From positions 24,190 through 88,189 of the forward strand of contig CAMCFO010000005.1 of assembly GCA_945874155.1 (NCBI GenBank): a DNA stretch of 64,000 nucleotides, read 5' to 3'. This DNA comes from an uncultured Bacteroidales bacterium (GTDB taxonomy: Bacteria > Bacteroidota > Bacteroidia > Bacteroidales > UBA932). The stretch's first letter is position 1. Every line of letters starts with the position of its first letter. Positions 33,292 through 41,552 of this stretch are shown one piece after another. A program made the position numbers and the translations under genes. Under the pieces are notes generated by a model, which saw nothing but the letters and a program-made list of their open reading frames with translations, made no database searches and was not told the origin of the DNA.

Positions 33292-34725
33292 TCAGAAATT
33301 GTATTTATTTTTGACCAAATCTTCTGTTGCCCTGAAAAACAACTCACAGAATTTCTGTTCCCTTGTCGCGGCTTTGTTGAACTTTTTCCATCGTTTGTTC
33401 AGAAGGCTGTCCACCAAGGCATAGTTTCTTGTAAAAAAGTGCGGATAATATTTTCTGGCGGCTTTCCCATTGACAATATCGAATAACGGATTCGATTTTT
33501 CCTCATTGAAAGGCTTGAAAGAGCGCATATTTCCAGACATTTCGTGCAGCCATTCGTTATAGTCTGCAAGAATCTTTTTCACAGTTGAGACATAATCTCC
33601 ATCAAAGAAATTCTCATCCAATTTGTTGTCTATTGCCCAAGGCTGGTATTTGTATTGTCCGTCCATAGCATAATCCACATACTTCTTCATAAGAAGAAAT
33701 TGCGTCAGAGGAACAGAGAGCAGTTTTCGACTTTCCTTTCCCAAATCAGCAAATGTCACCTGTTGTCTCTCATCCTTTTGAGTCTCAAGGCCGTATTCAA
33801 AATGCAGTGTCTGTCCAGCCAGTTTCTCATCAGGCTGGGATGCGAAATCCAGGATAGCCATAGCCGCTGCGAGTTCGATCAAATGGGCATTATTCTTTTG
33901 CTTCACTCCTCCATCGTGATTCTCATAAGTGGCGGTTACACTGTCTCCAAGATAATACAGTGCATTGATGCTGGAATTATCACTTATGTTCTTCTTATAG
34001 TATGCCAAAGCAGACTTTGTCTTGGAAATGAAAGTTGAAGAATCCACTCCACTGTTTTCGTCTTCTGTAACATTGAAATAAGGAAGCACTGTTACCGCCC
34101 CTATCTTTGCCTGGCTGACGAATTTCCAGGATTGGGAACTTTTGTCAGACCTGAGTGTTTTCAGTAGCAACGGGAAACCGCTCGCACCGGTTCCACCAAA
34201 GATTGAACTGATTATGAAAATCCTGTCCCCATCTTCAAAACTGTTGGAGAAATCCTTATACTGTTGGGAGTCAGCAAATTGATTCAGCACGACACTGCCA
34301 ATATTCGGATTTCCCTTGAAACCCACCTTCATATCCGAATCCAGGTTTTTCTCTGAAAAGAGCATTTTGACAAATGCCATTGACTCCTTGTTCAACTGGT
34401 TGAACGCGATAAAATCCTTGAACCGGCAATCCCTTGTATTCTGGAGCGGTAAAATGAAATTGGTCATCCCGTCAACAGGCTTGATTTCAGTTCTGAAGAA
34501 ACGGTTTCTGTTATGCTGGTTGAATTCCAATTTACTGCGAACTGCCCTATAATTGTTCATCAAGTCAATGGTCCTTGTCTTGTCTGCTCCGGAATCATCC
34601 GGGTCAATTATTACAGGCACAATGATATCTGCATCACATTCGACCCCGCTTGCAAGAAGCATTGTCAAGGATCTCAAAACTCTGGAACCGGTACCTCCGA
34701 TTCCGAACACGTATAGTTTACTCAT
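33292..34725 (-). CDS. Tubulin/FtsZ-like protein (Tubulin_2 type)
   Basis: A 477-residue protein. The N-terminal nucleotide-binding turn is YVFGIGGTGSRVLRSL (residues 4-19) and the tubulin signature is SIFGGTGASGFP (near 172-183), the counterpart of GGGTGTG in FtsZ. The C-terminal part is helical. It is longer than FtsZ and belongs with divergent tubulin-like proteins thought to act in membrane remodelling. Its start overlaps the upstream membrane-protein stop by eight bases. GTP binding is a strong prediction; polymerisation is inference. Confidence 0.85.
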   Translation of the reverse strand: MSKLYVFGIGGTGSRVLRSLTMLLASGVECDADIIVPVIIDPDDSGADKTRTIDLMNNYRAVRSKLEFNQHNRNRFFRTEIKPVDGMTNFILPLQNTRDCRFKDFIAFNQLNKESMAFVKMLFSEKNLDSDMKVGFKGNPNIGSVVLNQFADSQQYKDFSNSFEDGDRIFIISSIFGGTGASGFPLLLKTLRSDKSSQSWKFVSQAKIGAVTVLPYFNVTEDENSGVDSSTFISKTKSALAYYKKNISDNSSINALYYLGDSVTATYENHDGGVKQKNNAHLIELAAAMAILDFASQPDEKLAGQTLHFEYGLETQKDERQQVTFADLGKESRKLLSVPLTQFLLMKKYVDYAMDGQYKYQPWAIDNKLDENFFDGDYVSTVKKILADYNEWLHEMSGNMRSFKPFNEEKSNPLFDIVNGKAARKYYPHFFTRNYALVDSLLNKRWKKFNKAATREQKFCELFFRATEDLVKNKYNF

Positions 34726-35206
34726 AATTCTTTATGCCTTTGTTATTCAACTTTGTCACAAGAAGTGGCCATGGTGAATGCTTACTATTCCTGCTCGGGA
34801 ATCGGAAAAGCGCCGAAAGAAGGAGGAAAAAGATTCCTCCCAGCAGTCCATTGTACACTCCAAACAGTATAGCATTTCCCATTCCGATATCGTTACTCAA
34901 CGATTCAGCAATCACTCCCGAATCCATATCTGTTCTGACTATTCCGAAAGCCAGTCCAAAACCAGTAAAAAGCACCACGCCCAAAGGTATCAGCCAGAAA
35001 TACCATCTGTTTGCCCTTGGATGGTCAATAATGAAGTAATAGAGGATGAAAGCTAGAAAGCAGACTCCCAAGGTAACAGAAAAAATTAAAGGAAACCTGT
35101 CCGATTGGGCTACATACCCATTGGCCTCGTCGGACCACCCGTGCAGATGGTGGAAAAGTTGCTCTCCGTAGAATGCGAGCCTGTAAAAGAATGCAAAAAA
35201 TTCCAT
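34718..35206 (-). CDS. Multi-pass membrane protein of the operon
   Basis: A 162-residue protein with three or four helices (about 40-60, 68-88, 110-132) and a Trp/His-rich start (HHLHGWSDEANGY). The C-terminal tail is basic and cytoplasmic or periplasmic. I know no family for it. It overlaps the tubulin-like gene by eight bases and follows the vWA lipoprotein after eight, so it is likely the membrane partner of one of these. Confidence 0.7.
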   Translation of the reverse strand: MEFFAFFYRLAFYGEQLFHHLHGWSDEANGYVAQSDRFPLIFSVTLGVCFLAFILYYFIIDHPRANRWYFWLIPLGVVLFTGFGLAFGIVRTDMDSGVIAESLSNDIGMGNAILFGVYNGLLGGIFFLLLSALFRFPSRNSKHSPWPLLVTKLNNKGIKNYE

Positions 35207-35214
35207 ATTGATTA

Positions 35215-36537
35215 TCAGTTTATTTCAAAGTGATATTTGGCGGTAATATTATTGGAGTTATTGGCGTGGAACCCGGCATAAATTCCTTCACACATATAAC
35301 TGAATCCATAGGTTTTACCCGAATTGGCATCCTTCAAGACTGTGTCGTCCAAATCCGTACAGTCATATACCCACTGCGGAATCCGTCCGTCAAACACGAC
35401 GGATATTTCCCCTTTCGGAAAAGGTTTCTCTGACATCAGTGTGGCATTGTGAGTAAATTTTGAAGACTTGACATTGTTTTGCCGTATGGACAAGAAGTAA
35501 GACTCTGACGTCTGTTTGTTTATCAAATTGCAATAATTGTCAGGATTGGTAGCATATTCTTCCCCATAGAGCAAAACAGGAAGTTTCATATCAATCCCGA
35601 ATGTAAATTTGAAGTACCCGTCTGAAGATATTTTTACAGATTTCAGTGACGTTGGAGATTTCCACCTGTAATCACCATTCACTGGTCCAGATTGGAGAAG
35701 ACCATAATCATTCAGTCCGTCAACATCCGAAAAGTCCCCATTAACAATGGTCCAAGTGCTCTCTACAGGAGACCCCATAAAATTGGCATCTGGAACTTTC
35801 GACTTAATCGATGCAAGCTGTCCTGCATTGCCGAATACAATGATATAAAACGGCCTTTTCATATCAATTCTGCTTGGTCTGTTCCTGAAATCAAAGTACT
35901 TACCTCGAAAATCTGACATAAACCTGTAAATGGAACAGCCTACAAAAACATTCTTGTCTAAGTAGGATTTAACAGCGTTCCTGATTGAAATTTTCTGATT
36001 CTCAAGATAATTTTGAGGATTCTGGACATTACCTGGTGAAAAGATACAGTCGGTTATGAGAATCGAAACCTGATTTTGCTCTGTACTGTCAAGGATAGTC
36101 TCGATTAGAGCTGCTATGTCTGTAGTTGCCTTACTTCCAGAAGCCTGCAGCAATCCTGTGGAATTCAAAGTATTGACAAATGAATTCACATCATTGCCCT
36201 TAGGTGTGACACAATTGGTGATATAATTCAGATTCATTTCTGAAACAAGGCCGCTGTTCTTTATGTTTGAAAGATAATCATACACAACCTGCTGGAACTG
36301 CGACTGCCCATTGTTCACATAACCGTTCATACTTCCGGATGTCTCCAGATATACATTCACAACAGGAATTTTTGTTGTAAAAGTATTCACTTGTGTGGAA
36401 CTTTGCTCATCTGATGAATAACCATTTGGTTGTGCAGGCTCCGGAGCAGTAACCACTTTTGGAGTGTGGGATGGTCCTGAGAAAACGCAGGATACCGCTG
36501 TCATCAGCATCAGAACAAGAGGAATCAGTTTTTTCAT
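35215..36537 (-). CDS. vWA-like surface lipoprotein
   Basis: A 440-residue exported lipoprotein (lipobox TAVSC, Cys near 17). A von Willebrand A-type domain (about 58-260) has VVNVYLETSGSMNGY near 60-73, where the MIDAS DxSxS is present as ExSxS (Glu for Asp), followed by ILITDCIFSPG (near 160). The C-terminal part is beta-rich, with GEISVVFDGRIPQWVYDC. vWA domains bind proteins through a metal. The start ATG 36537 follows the signal-peptide logic; longer in-frame ATGs to 36660 would put non-signal sequence first. First recognised large gene of the operon. Confidence 0.8.
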   Translation of the reverse strand: MKKLIPLVLMLMTAVSCVFSGPSHTPKVVTAPEPAQPNGYSSDEQSSTQVNTFTTKIPVVNVYLETSGSMNGYVNNGQSQFQQVVYDYLSNIKNSGLVSEMNLNYITNCVTPKGNDVNSFVNTLNSTGLLQASGSKATTDIAALIETILDSTEQNQVSILITDCIFSPGNVQNPQNYLENQKISIRNAVKSYLDKNVFVGCSIYRFMSDFRGKYFDFRNRPSRIDMKRPFYIIVFGNAGQLASIKSKVPDANFMGSPVESTWTIVNGDFSDVDGLNDYGLLQSGPVNGDYRWKSPTSLKSVKISSDGYFKFTFGIDMKLPVLLYGEEYATNPDNYCNLINKQTSESYFLSIRQNNVKSSKFTHNATLMSEKPFPKGEISVVFDGRIPQWVYDCTDLDDTVLKDANSGKTYGFSYMCEGIYAGFHANNSNNITAKYHFEIN

Positions 36538-36580
36538 TCTAAACCAATTACCATCTGTGGCTCTATGATGGGAAAAACAA

Positions 36581-36760
36581 TTATTGAGGAAGTGTGAGCC
36601 ACATTGACCATTCTTCATCCGATGGGCTCTGGACTGCCTGTAGTACGAATAATGAATCACGACTCACACTTCCGCTATATCGTGAGTAGAAACTCGCACA
36701 TATAGCCAGCGCAAGCGTATAAACATCATCCCTTGTACTACGAGAATTGTCCAGATTCAT
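36581..36760 (-). CDS. Possible small ORF at the operon start
   Basis: Fifty-nine codons from ATG 36760 (MNLDNSRSTRDDVYTLA..., ending MWLTLPQ), 43 bases before the vWA lipoprotein. The composition is protein-like (ALAICASFYSRYSG) but there is no ribosome site and no family I know. It lies downstream of the predicted promoter, so it could be a leader peptide, a small subunit or simply 5' UTR. Confidence 0.3.
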   Translation of the reverse strand: MNLDNSRSTRDDVYTLALAICASFYSRYSGSVSRDSLFVLQAVQSPSDEEWSMWLTLPQ

Positions 36761-36813
36761 CGAATAGGAATATGTCAAACGCTTTCTATTTTTGCTTAAT
36801 GGATTAAGCAGCG

Positions 36814-36843
36814 CAAATTTATGAAATATTATGTAATTATCAA
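36814..36843 (-). promoter_or_regulatory. Predicted operon promoter
   Basis: Minus-strand TTG (36841-36843), 19 bases, TAAATTTG (36814-36821). It is the best promoter match upstream of the vWA gene and would give a 270-base leader that contains the small ORF at 36581-36760. Confidence 0.6.
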
Positions 36844-36986
36844 CAAGAATTGACTGAGATAAATTTGAATCTGCGCCACATTTTCTATCTCTTTGATCCA
36901 TACATTTCACAGTTGTCATTTTAACGCCAAGCTCACTCTCGCAAAAGATTTGTATATTTGCGGAGTTTGAACTAATTGCTGAGGAT

Positions 36987-37088
36987 ATGTTGTACCCTAT
37001 CGGAATACAGAGTCTTTCGGAGATTCGCCAAAATGGCTATGTCAGTGATTTGAACAACCTCAAGGATATATCAATGCGTTGGCAATGA
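36987..37088 (+). pseudogene. Internally deleted AAA-family gene start (right copy)
   Basis: Thirty-three codons encoding the same short peptide as 22901-23002. The same internal deletion in both copies shows it occurred before the segment was duplicated. It stops ten bases before the HAD gene start and may now serve only as a leader. Confidence 0.8.
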
Positions 37089-37098
37089 AGTATTTAAT

Positions 37099-37719
37099 AT
37101 GACAAAAGGAATAATTTTCGATATGGGCGGAGTGTTGATAGACTTGTTCTACGACCGCTGCGTAGCCGCCTACAAATCAATAGGTTTCAAGGAAATATGC
37201 GACTATCTGGACCCTTGTCATCAGAAAGGGATTTACGGGGATATGGAAGCAGGCAAGGTCAGCGAAGATGAATTCTACGATTTCGTCCTCTCTCGCTGCA
37301 ACAAAGGGACAGTGCGCGAAGACATTGATGCCTGTATGAAAAGTTTCTACGAAGGACCTTCGGAGGAAAAGGCCGCCTACCTCCGGTCATTGAAGGCAAG
37401 GGGATATAAAATATTTATGCTCAGCAACAACAATCCCATTATGATGCGCATCTGTGCGGATGACTTCAGCAGGGTCGGTATAAGCTTGACTGATTTTTTT
37501 GACAAAATCTTCATATCCAGCACGATGAAACTTATGAAACCGGGGCAGGAAATCTATCTTGAAGCTATACGCCAAAGTGGTCTGCAAGCTGATGAACTGC
37601 TATTCATCGACGACTCGCCGCGCAACACCGAAGCTGCACGCATCGCAGGAATCCCGTCAATCGACTATGTCCAGGGTTCAGACCTTGCAGCGCTCATTGA
37701 AGCGGCTCTCTGGCATTGA
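37099..37719 (+). CDS. HAD-superfamily hydrolase
   Basis: A 206-residue HAD phosphatase-like protein. Motif I is FDMGGVL (nucleophile Asp at residue 8; the second Asp of DxD is Gly), motif II LSNNNP (near 113), the motif III Lys in LMKPGQEIY (near 146) and motif IV LFIDDSPRN (near 168). A helical cap lies between motifs I and II. These proteins dephosphorylate small metabolites; the YihX-like form with DxGG is common. It is the intact counterpart of the remnant at 23013. Confidence 0.92.
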   Translation: MTKGIIFDMGGVLIDLFYDRCVAAYKSIGFKEICDYLDPCHQKGIYGDMEAGKVSEDEFYDFVLSRCNKGTVREDIDACMKSFYEGPSEEKAAYLRSLKARGYKIFMLSNNNPIMMRICADDFSRVGISLTDFFDKIFISSTMKLMKPGQEIYLEAIRQSGLQADELLFIDDSPRNTEAARIAGIPSIDYVQGSDLAALIEAALWH

Positions 37720-37754
37720 TAAAGATTCTCCTGATTATTGAAAATAACCGGCGA

Positions 37755-39368
37755 CTAACAGTCTGCGGCATTTTCCCTTTTGAGCAGCACAATGACATCA
37801 CCTGCCTCGAGGATGGTGTCCCCGTTAGGAATGATTTTTTCCTCACCTCTTTGGATCATCACGAGAAGGCTTCCGTCTTTTTGGGGATATTCACACACCT
37901 TATGACCAGCCCACTTGCTGTTGTCGGACAAAGGATGCTGGATGAGACTGTCTGTGCTGCAGTCCTGGAATGAACGTGTGCAAAGGACGATTTCGTCACC
38001 TGTTTCGAGCAAGGTGCTGCCTTTCGGCACTATGCGGAGATCGCCCCGTACCACAAGAGCGATAATGCAGTCCTGCGGCAAATCCAGGTCCTTGATCTGA
38101 CGATTGTTCCAACTGCTGGTTTCCTTTATGCGTATAGCCCCGAAGGACATTTCCGCGTTTTCACTGAAATCACTGAAGGTTGTCATCACATCCTCTCCGC
38201 TGTCAGTCATTCCGGTGGCCTTCGCGACGGCTGGAATAAGCGAACCCTGAAATGCTATGGACAGCAGCACAATACAGAATACAATGCTGAATATGTCGTT
38301 CTGCATCTCGACACCCGAAGTGAGGATATTGATGGCGAAAACGATTGATGCTGCCCCACGGAGTCCGACAAAAGAAATCAGTTCCAATTGTTTGAATGGA
38401 TATTTCCTGAAAGGGGCCAGAACCCCGCACACAGCAAGCGGGCGTGCAGCAAGAGTAAGGAATATGAATATTGCCAGGGCCGGCAGCAGTGAATGAAACA
38501 GATTCGACGGTATAGCCAGCATTCCAAGCAAGAAGAAAATGACTATCTGCATAAGGCTTGTGATGGCATCGAAGAAAGAAACCAGAGACTTCCGCTCGGG
38601 AAAGTCGGTATTGCCAAGGACGATGCCCACGATATAGGCACTCAGATAGCCATTGCCACCGAACAGCTCCGGTAAAGAATATGCTGCAAGCGCAGTTGCA
38701 ATGAACAGCAGCAGGTCGAATCCGTTTCTCTGGAAATTGATTCTTCTGAGGAGAAACACGGCAGCGGCAGCTATCGACAATCCTCCGGCAGCTCCGAAGA
38801 CTATCTGTGCGAAAACCTGCCAGACTATGCCTCCAGCCGTTATGCCGCCACTGAAAAGAGACAACATAACGGCCGTGAGCATATAAGACATAGGGTCGTT
38901 GGAACCGCTTTCCACCTCAAGAATAGGAGCGCTGTTGTTCTTAAGACCCAATTTGCGGGTACGCAGAATGGAAAAAACCGTTGCCGCATCCGTAGAACTG
39001 ATGACTGCTCCCATCAGAAAACTCTCAAGCCACGCCCATCCCAGCACAAAATGGCAGAACAGCCCCACGAAGCATGCCGTAAGGGCCACTCCTACCGTGG
39101 CAAGCAGACCGGCTTCCACTGCAATCGGTCTGGCAGATTTCCATCTTGTCCCGAAACCTCCATAGAACATTATGAAGACAAGCGCAATGGTGCTTATGTT
39201 TCCTACCACCCAGCCCCAGTTTTCGGCAAAGTCGTCATTGCGGCTGCCGCACAGAAAACCCAGCATCAGGAAGAAGAGCAGGACAGGGATTCCGACCTTT
39301 CCGGAAAACTTGTTGAAGAATATACAGGTGAATATAATCACCGCGAATATCAGAAGGAACAGCGCCAT
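37755..39368 (-). CDS. K+/H+ antiporter, CPA1 family (NhaP2-like)
   Basis: A 537-residue inner-membrane exchanger with about twelve helices (residues 1-385), including the ion-site motifs ISSTDAATVFSIL (near 124) and EVESGSNDPMSYM (near 150). A C-terminal cytoplasmic part has two TrkA_C-like domains (about 410-480 and 500-535) that probably sense nucleotide or cation. It exports K+ in exchange for protons and protects against osmotic or alkaline stress. Convergent with the HAD gene. Confidence 0.92.
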   Translation of the reverse strand: MALFLLIFAVIIFTCIFFNKFSGKVGIPVLLFFLMLGFLCGSRNDDFAENWGWVVGNISTIALVFIMFYGGFGTRWKSARPIAVEAGLLATVGVALTACFVGLFCHFVLGWAWLESFLMGAVISSTDAATVFSILRTRKLGLKNNSAPILEVESGSNDPMSYMLTAVMLSLFSGGITAGGIVWQVFAQIVFGAAGGLSIAAAAVFLLRRINFQRNGFDLLLFIATALAAYSLPELFGGNGYLSAYIVGIVLGNTDFPERKSLVSFFDAITSLMQIVIFFLLGMLAIPSNLFHSLLPALAIFIFLTLAARPLAVCGVLAPFRKYPFKQLELISFVGLRGAASIVFAINILTSGVEMQNDIFSIVFCIVLLSIAFQGSLIPAVAKATGMTDSGEDVMTTFSDFSENAEMSFGAIRIKETSSWNNRQIKDLDLPQDCIIALVVRGDLRIVPKGSTLLETGDEIVLCTRSFQDCSTDSLIQHPLSDNSKWAGHKVCEYPQKDGSLLVMIQRGEEKIIPNGDTILEAGDVIVLLKRENAADC

Positions 39369-39391
39369 TTCAAGCTTGATTAGATGATGCT

Positions 39392-41416
39392 CTACCAGAT
39401 TACGACGCGCTCACTCTCCGGTCTGAACATAGGATCTCCTTCCTTGATTCCGAAGGCATCGAAGAATGTGTCCAGATTGCGCAGTGTGACATTGACTCTG
39501 TTTCGTCCCAGAGAATGTACGTCCAGCAAAGTGAGGCGGGACTCCTCCTGAGGAGTGATGTTTTGTGCCCAGAGGGTTGCGTAAGCCAGATAGAACCGCT
39601 GCTCGGCAGTGAACCCGTCCAAAGGCTCGGGATGCTTGCCGGCAAAGGAATTCTGAAGTGCGGTGAAAGCAATACGCAGGCCACCCTGGTCAGCTATGTT
39701 TTCTCCCAAAGTGGCAGCGCCGTTGGCCATCAGTCCCGGCTGTATCTCCACCTGATTGAACTGCTCCACGAGCCCTGCAGCCTTTGCCTTGAATGCCTGG
39801 GCATCTGCCTCGGTCCACCAATTGTTCATATTCCCGTCTTTGTCGAAAAGGCGTCCCTGGTCGTCGAAACCGTGGGTCATCTCGTGAGAAATCACCACTC
39901 CGATGGCTCCGTAATTCACAGCGTCATCAGCATCGGAATTATAGAAAGGAGGTTGCAGTATGCCTGCAGGGAAGCAGATTTCGTTGGTGGTCGGATTGTA
40001 ATAGGCATTGACTGTTTGAGGACTCATTCCCCACTCGCTCCTGTCCACAGGCTTGCCCAGTTTGGACAGATTGTCGGCCACATACCAGCGGGAAGCGGCA
40101 ATACGGTTCTCATAATAGCTCAGTTGCGGGTTGATTTCCAAGCTGGAATAGTCCTTCCACTTGTCCGGATATCCTATCTTTACGATGAAGGCGGACAGTT
40201 TCTCCTGAGCTTTGGCCTTGGTCTCTTCGCTCATCCAGTCCAGAGCGGCCACCCTCTGGCCCAGAGCCTTCTGGATGTTTGATACGATCTCTTCCATACG
40301 CGCCTTATCCTTCTCGGGGAAGTATTTGGCCACATACATCTGGCCCACAGCCTCGCCTAGTATGCTGTTCGGCACTGCCATCGCTCTCTTCCATCGTGGC
40401 TTCTGCTCCTGGATGCCGGACATCTGGCGGGAGAAGAACTCGAAGGATGCCTCATAGAAATCATCGCTGAGGCTGCCGCAGGCAGAAGTCAGCAATTGTG
40501 CCTGGAGATAATGGCGCAGCACCTCCGGAGAACTTTGCCCGATGATTTTGCTCAATTCCTCAAAATAGGAAGGATTGCAGACTATGATTTTCTCCTGCTG
40601 CGGCAGTCCCATCTCGGCGAGATAGCTGTCGAAATGCATACCCGGATAGGCCTCACAGACTTCTGCGCTGCTCATGGGGTTGTACTGAGCCTCCATATCC
40701 CTCTGCTGCACCATTGACCAATAAGGCACTGCAATAGCCATCTCGAAACTGAAGGCATCCTCCGCCCTCTGTGCGGCATCTTCGTATCCGGCCAGGCTGA
40801 ACACCTTGGCAAGGTAGGCCTTATAGCCATCTCTCAGGGATGCATTTTCCTCATTCAGATAGTAATCCCTGTTGCCGAGCCCCAGACCATTCTCTCCGAG
40901 ATACAGCACATTGGTTCCGCTGTCCATCAGGTCAGCATCCACTCCTATGCCCCAGCAGCCGTCCAAACCTCCAAGTCCGAACTTGCCCTGAGCCCTTGCG
41001 AAACTCTCAGCATCGTTTATAGCCTCCAGCTGTTCGAGGTACGGCAGAATCGGAGCCGCGCCCTCTGCATTGAGGCGGGTGGAATCGAGCCCCATATTAT
41101 AAAGGTCTGCAATCTTCTGCTCAACGCTACCTTTCTTTGCCTTGACCCCGGTCAATGATCTGAAGAGTTCGTTGAGGCGTATTTCGTTATTCTCCCGCAA
41201 CACATCAAAAGAACCATATCGGGAATACTCGGCCTTAAGAGGATGATTGCGCTGCCATCCGGCAGTTGCGTATTCGTAAAAATCGGCACCAGGTGCGACC
41301 GTGGTGTCAAGGTTTGACAAGTCGATGGCAGGCACCGGCGCTGTCCGGTTTTCGGGCCTGCAAGCTGCTGCAGCCAGTAAAATCATTGTAGAAAGTGTCA
41401 CTGAATATCTTCTCAT
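39392..41416 (-). CDS. M13-family metallopeptidase lipoprotein (PepO/neprilysin-like)
   Basis: A 674-residue exported zinc endopeptidase. The signal peptide ends in a lipobox (ILLAAAAC, Cys near 16). The zinc motif is VVISHEMTHGF (near 508-516) with the third ligand Glu in GENIADQGG (near 569), and the substrate motif NAYYNP (near 470) is present. A longer reading starts at 41515, but this crosses a copy of the palindromic-element tip and lacks a signal, so ATG 41416 is used. A TACCTTTG box lies at 41435-41442. It degrades peptides in the envelope. Confidence 0.95.
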   Translation of the reverse strand: MRRYSVTLSTMILLAAAACRPENRTAPVPAIDLSNLDTTVAPGADFYEYATAGWQRNHPLKAEYSRYGSFDVLRENNEIRLNELFRSLTGVKAKKGSVEQKIADLYNMGLDSTRLNAEGAAPILPYLEQLEAINDAESFARAQGKFGLGGLDGCWGIGVDADLMDSGTNVLYLGENGLGLGNRDYYLNEENASLRDGYKAYLAKVFSLAGYEDAAQRAEDAFSFEMAIAVPYWSMVQQRDMEAQYNPMSSAEVCEAYPGMHFDSYLAEMGLPQQEKIIVCNPSYFEELSKIIGQSSPEVLRHYLQAQLLTSACGSLSDDFYEASFEFFSRQMSGIQEQKPRWKRAMAVPNSILGEAVGQMYVAKYFPEKDKARMEEIVSNIQKALGQRVAALDWMSEETKAKAQEKLSAFIVKIGYPDKWKDYSSLEINPQLSYYENRIAASRWYVADNLSKLGKPVDRSEWGMSPQTVNAYYNPTTNEICFPAGILQPPFYNSDADDAVNYGAIGVVISHEMTHGFDDQGRLFDKDGNMNNWWTEADAQAFKAKAAGLVEQFNQVEIQPGLMANGAATLGENIADQGGLRIAFTALQNSFAGKHPEPLDGFTAEQRFYLAYATLWAQNITPQEESRLTLLDVHSLGRNRVNVTLRNLDTFFDAFGIKEGDPMFRPESERVVIW

Positions 41417-41459
41417 AATTTTGAAATTTTCGGGCAAAGGTAATAAGTAATTTTCAAAA

Positions 41460-41488
41460 ATGATGCAGGTTATTTTTTGAGGATTACT
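41460..41488 (-). repeat. Solo arm tip of the palindromic element
   Basis: On the minus strand it is identical to 17674-17702 over 29 bases, with further similarity (TTTGAAAAT) beyond. It lies 44 bases before the M13 peptidase start. The other arm is missing. Confidence 0.75.
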
Positions 41489-41525
41489 TAACGAATATTG
41501 TAATACATTTTTCAAATATTTGTAT

Positions 41526-41533
41526 TATCTTTG
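41526..41533 (+). promoter_or_regulatory. -7 box of the LexA/UmuD-like gene
   Basis: TATCTTTG, 19 bases before ATG 41553. The -33 region is AT-rich with no clear TTTG at standard spacing. Confidence 0.55.
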
Positions 41534-41552
41534 CACCCAAAAGAACTCAATT

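Larger units (their letters stand above)
36949..37748 (+). repeat. Right copy of the AAA-remnant/HAD segment
   Basis: Same order as 22863-23149 but with the full HAD gene: TATATTTG box (36953-36960), AAA-gene remnant (36987-37088), HAD gene (37099-37719). It lies just outside the start of the tubulin/actin operon. Since only this copy has an intact gene, it is the parental or repaired version. Confidence 0.9.

Noticed and set aside
39515..40282. 255-codon plus-strand ORF inside the M13 peptidase gene
   Set aside because: The minus-strand gene has full catalytic motifs and a signal peptide; the opposite frame is a shadow.
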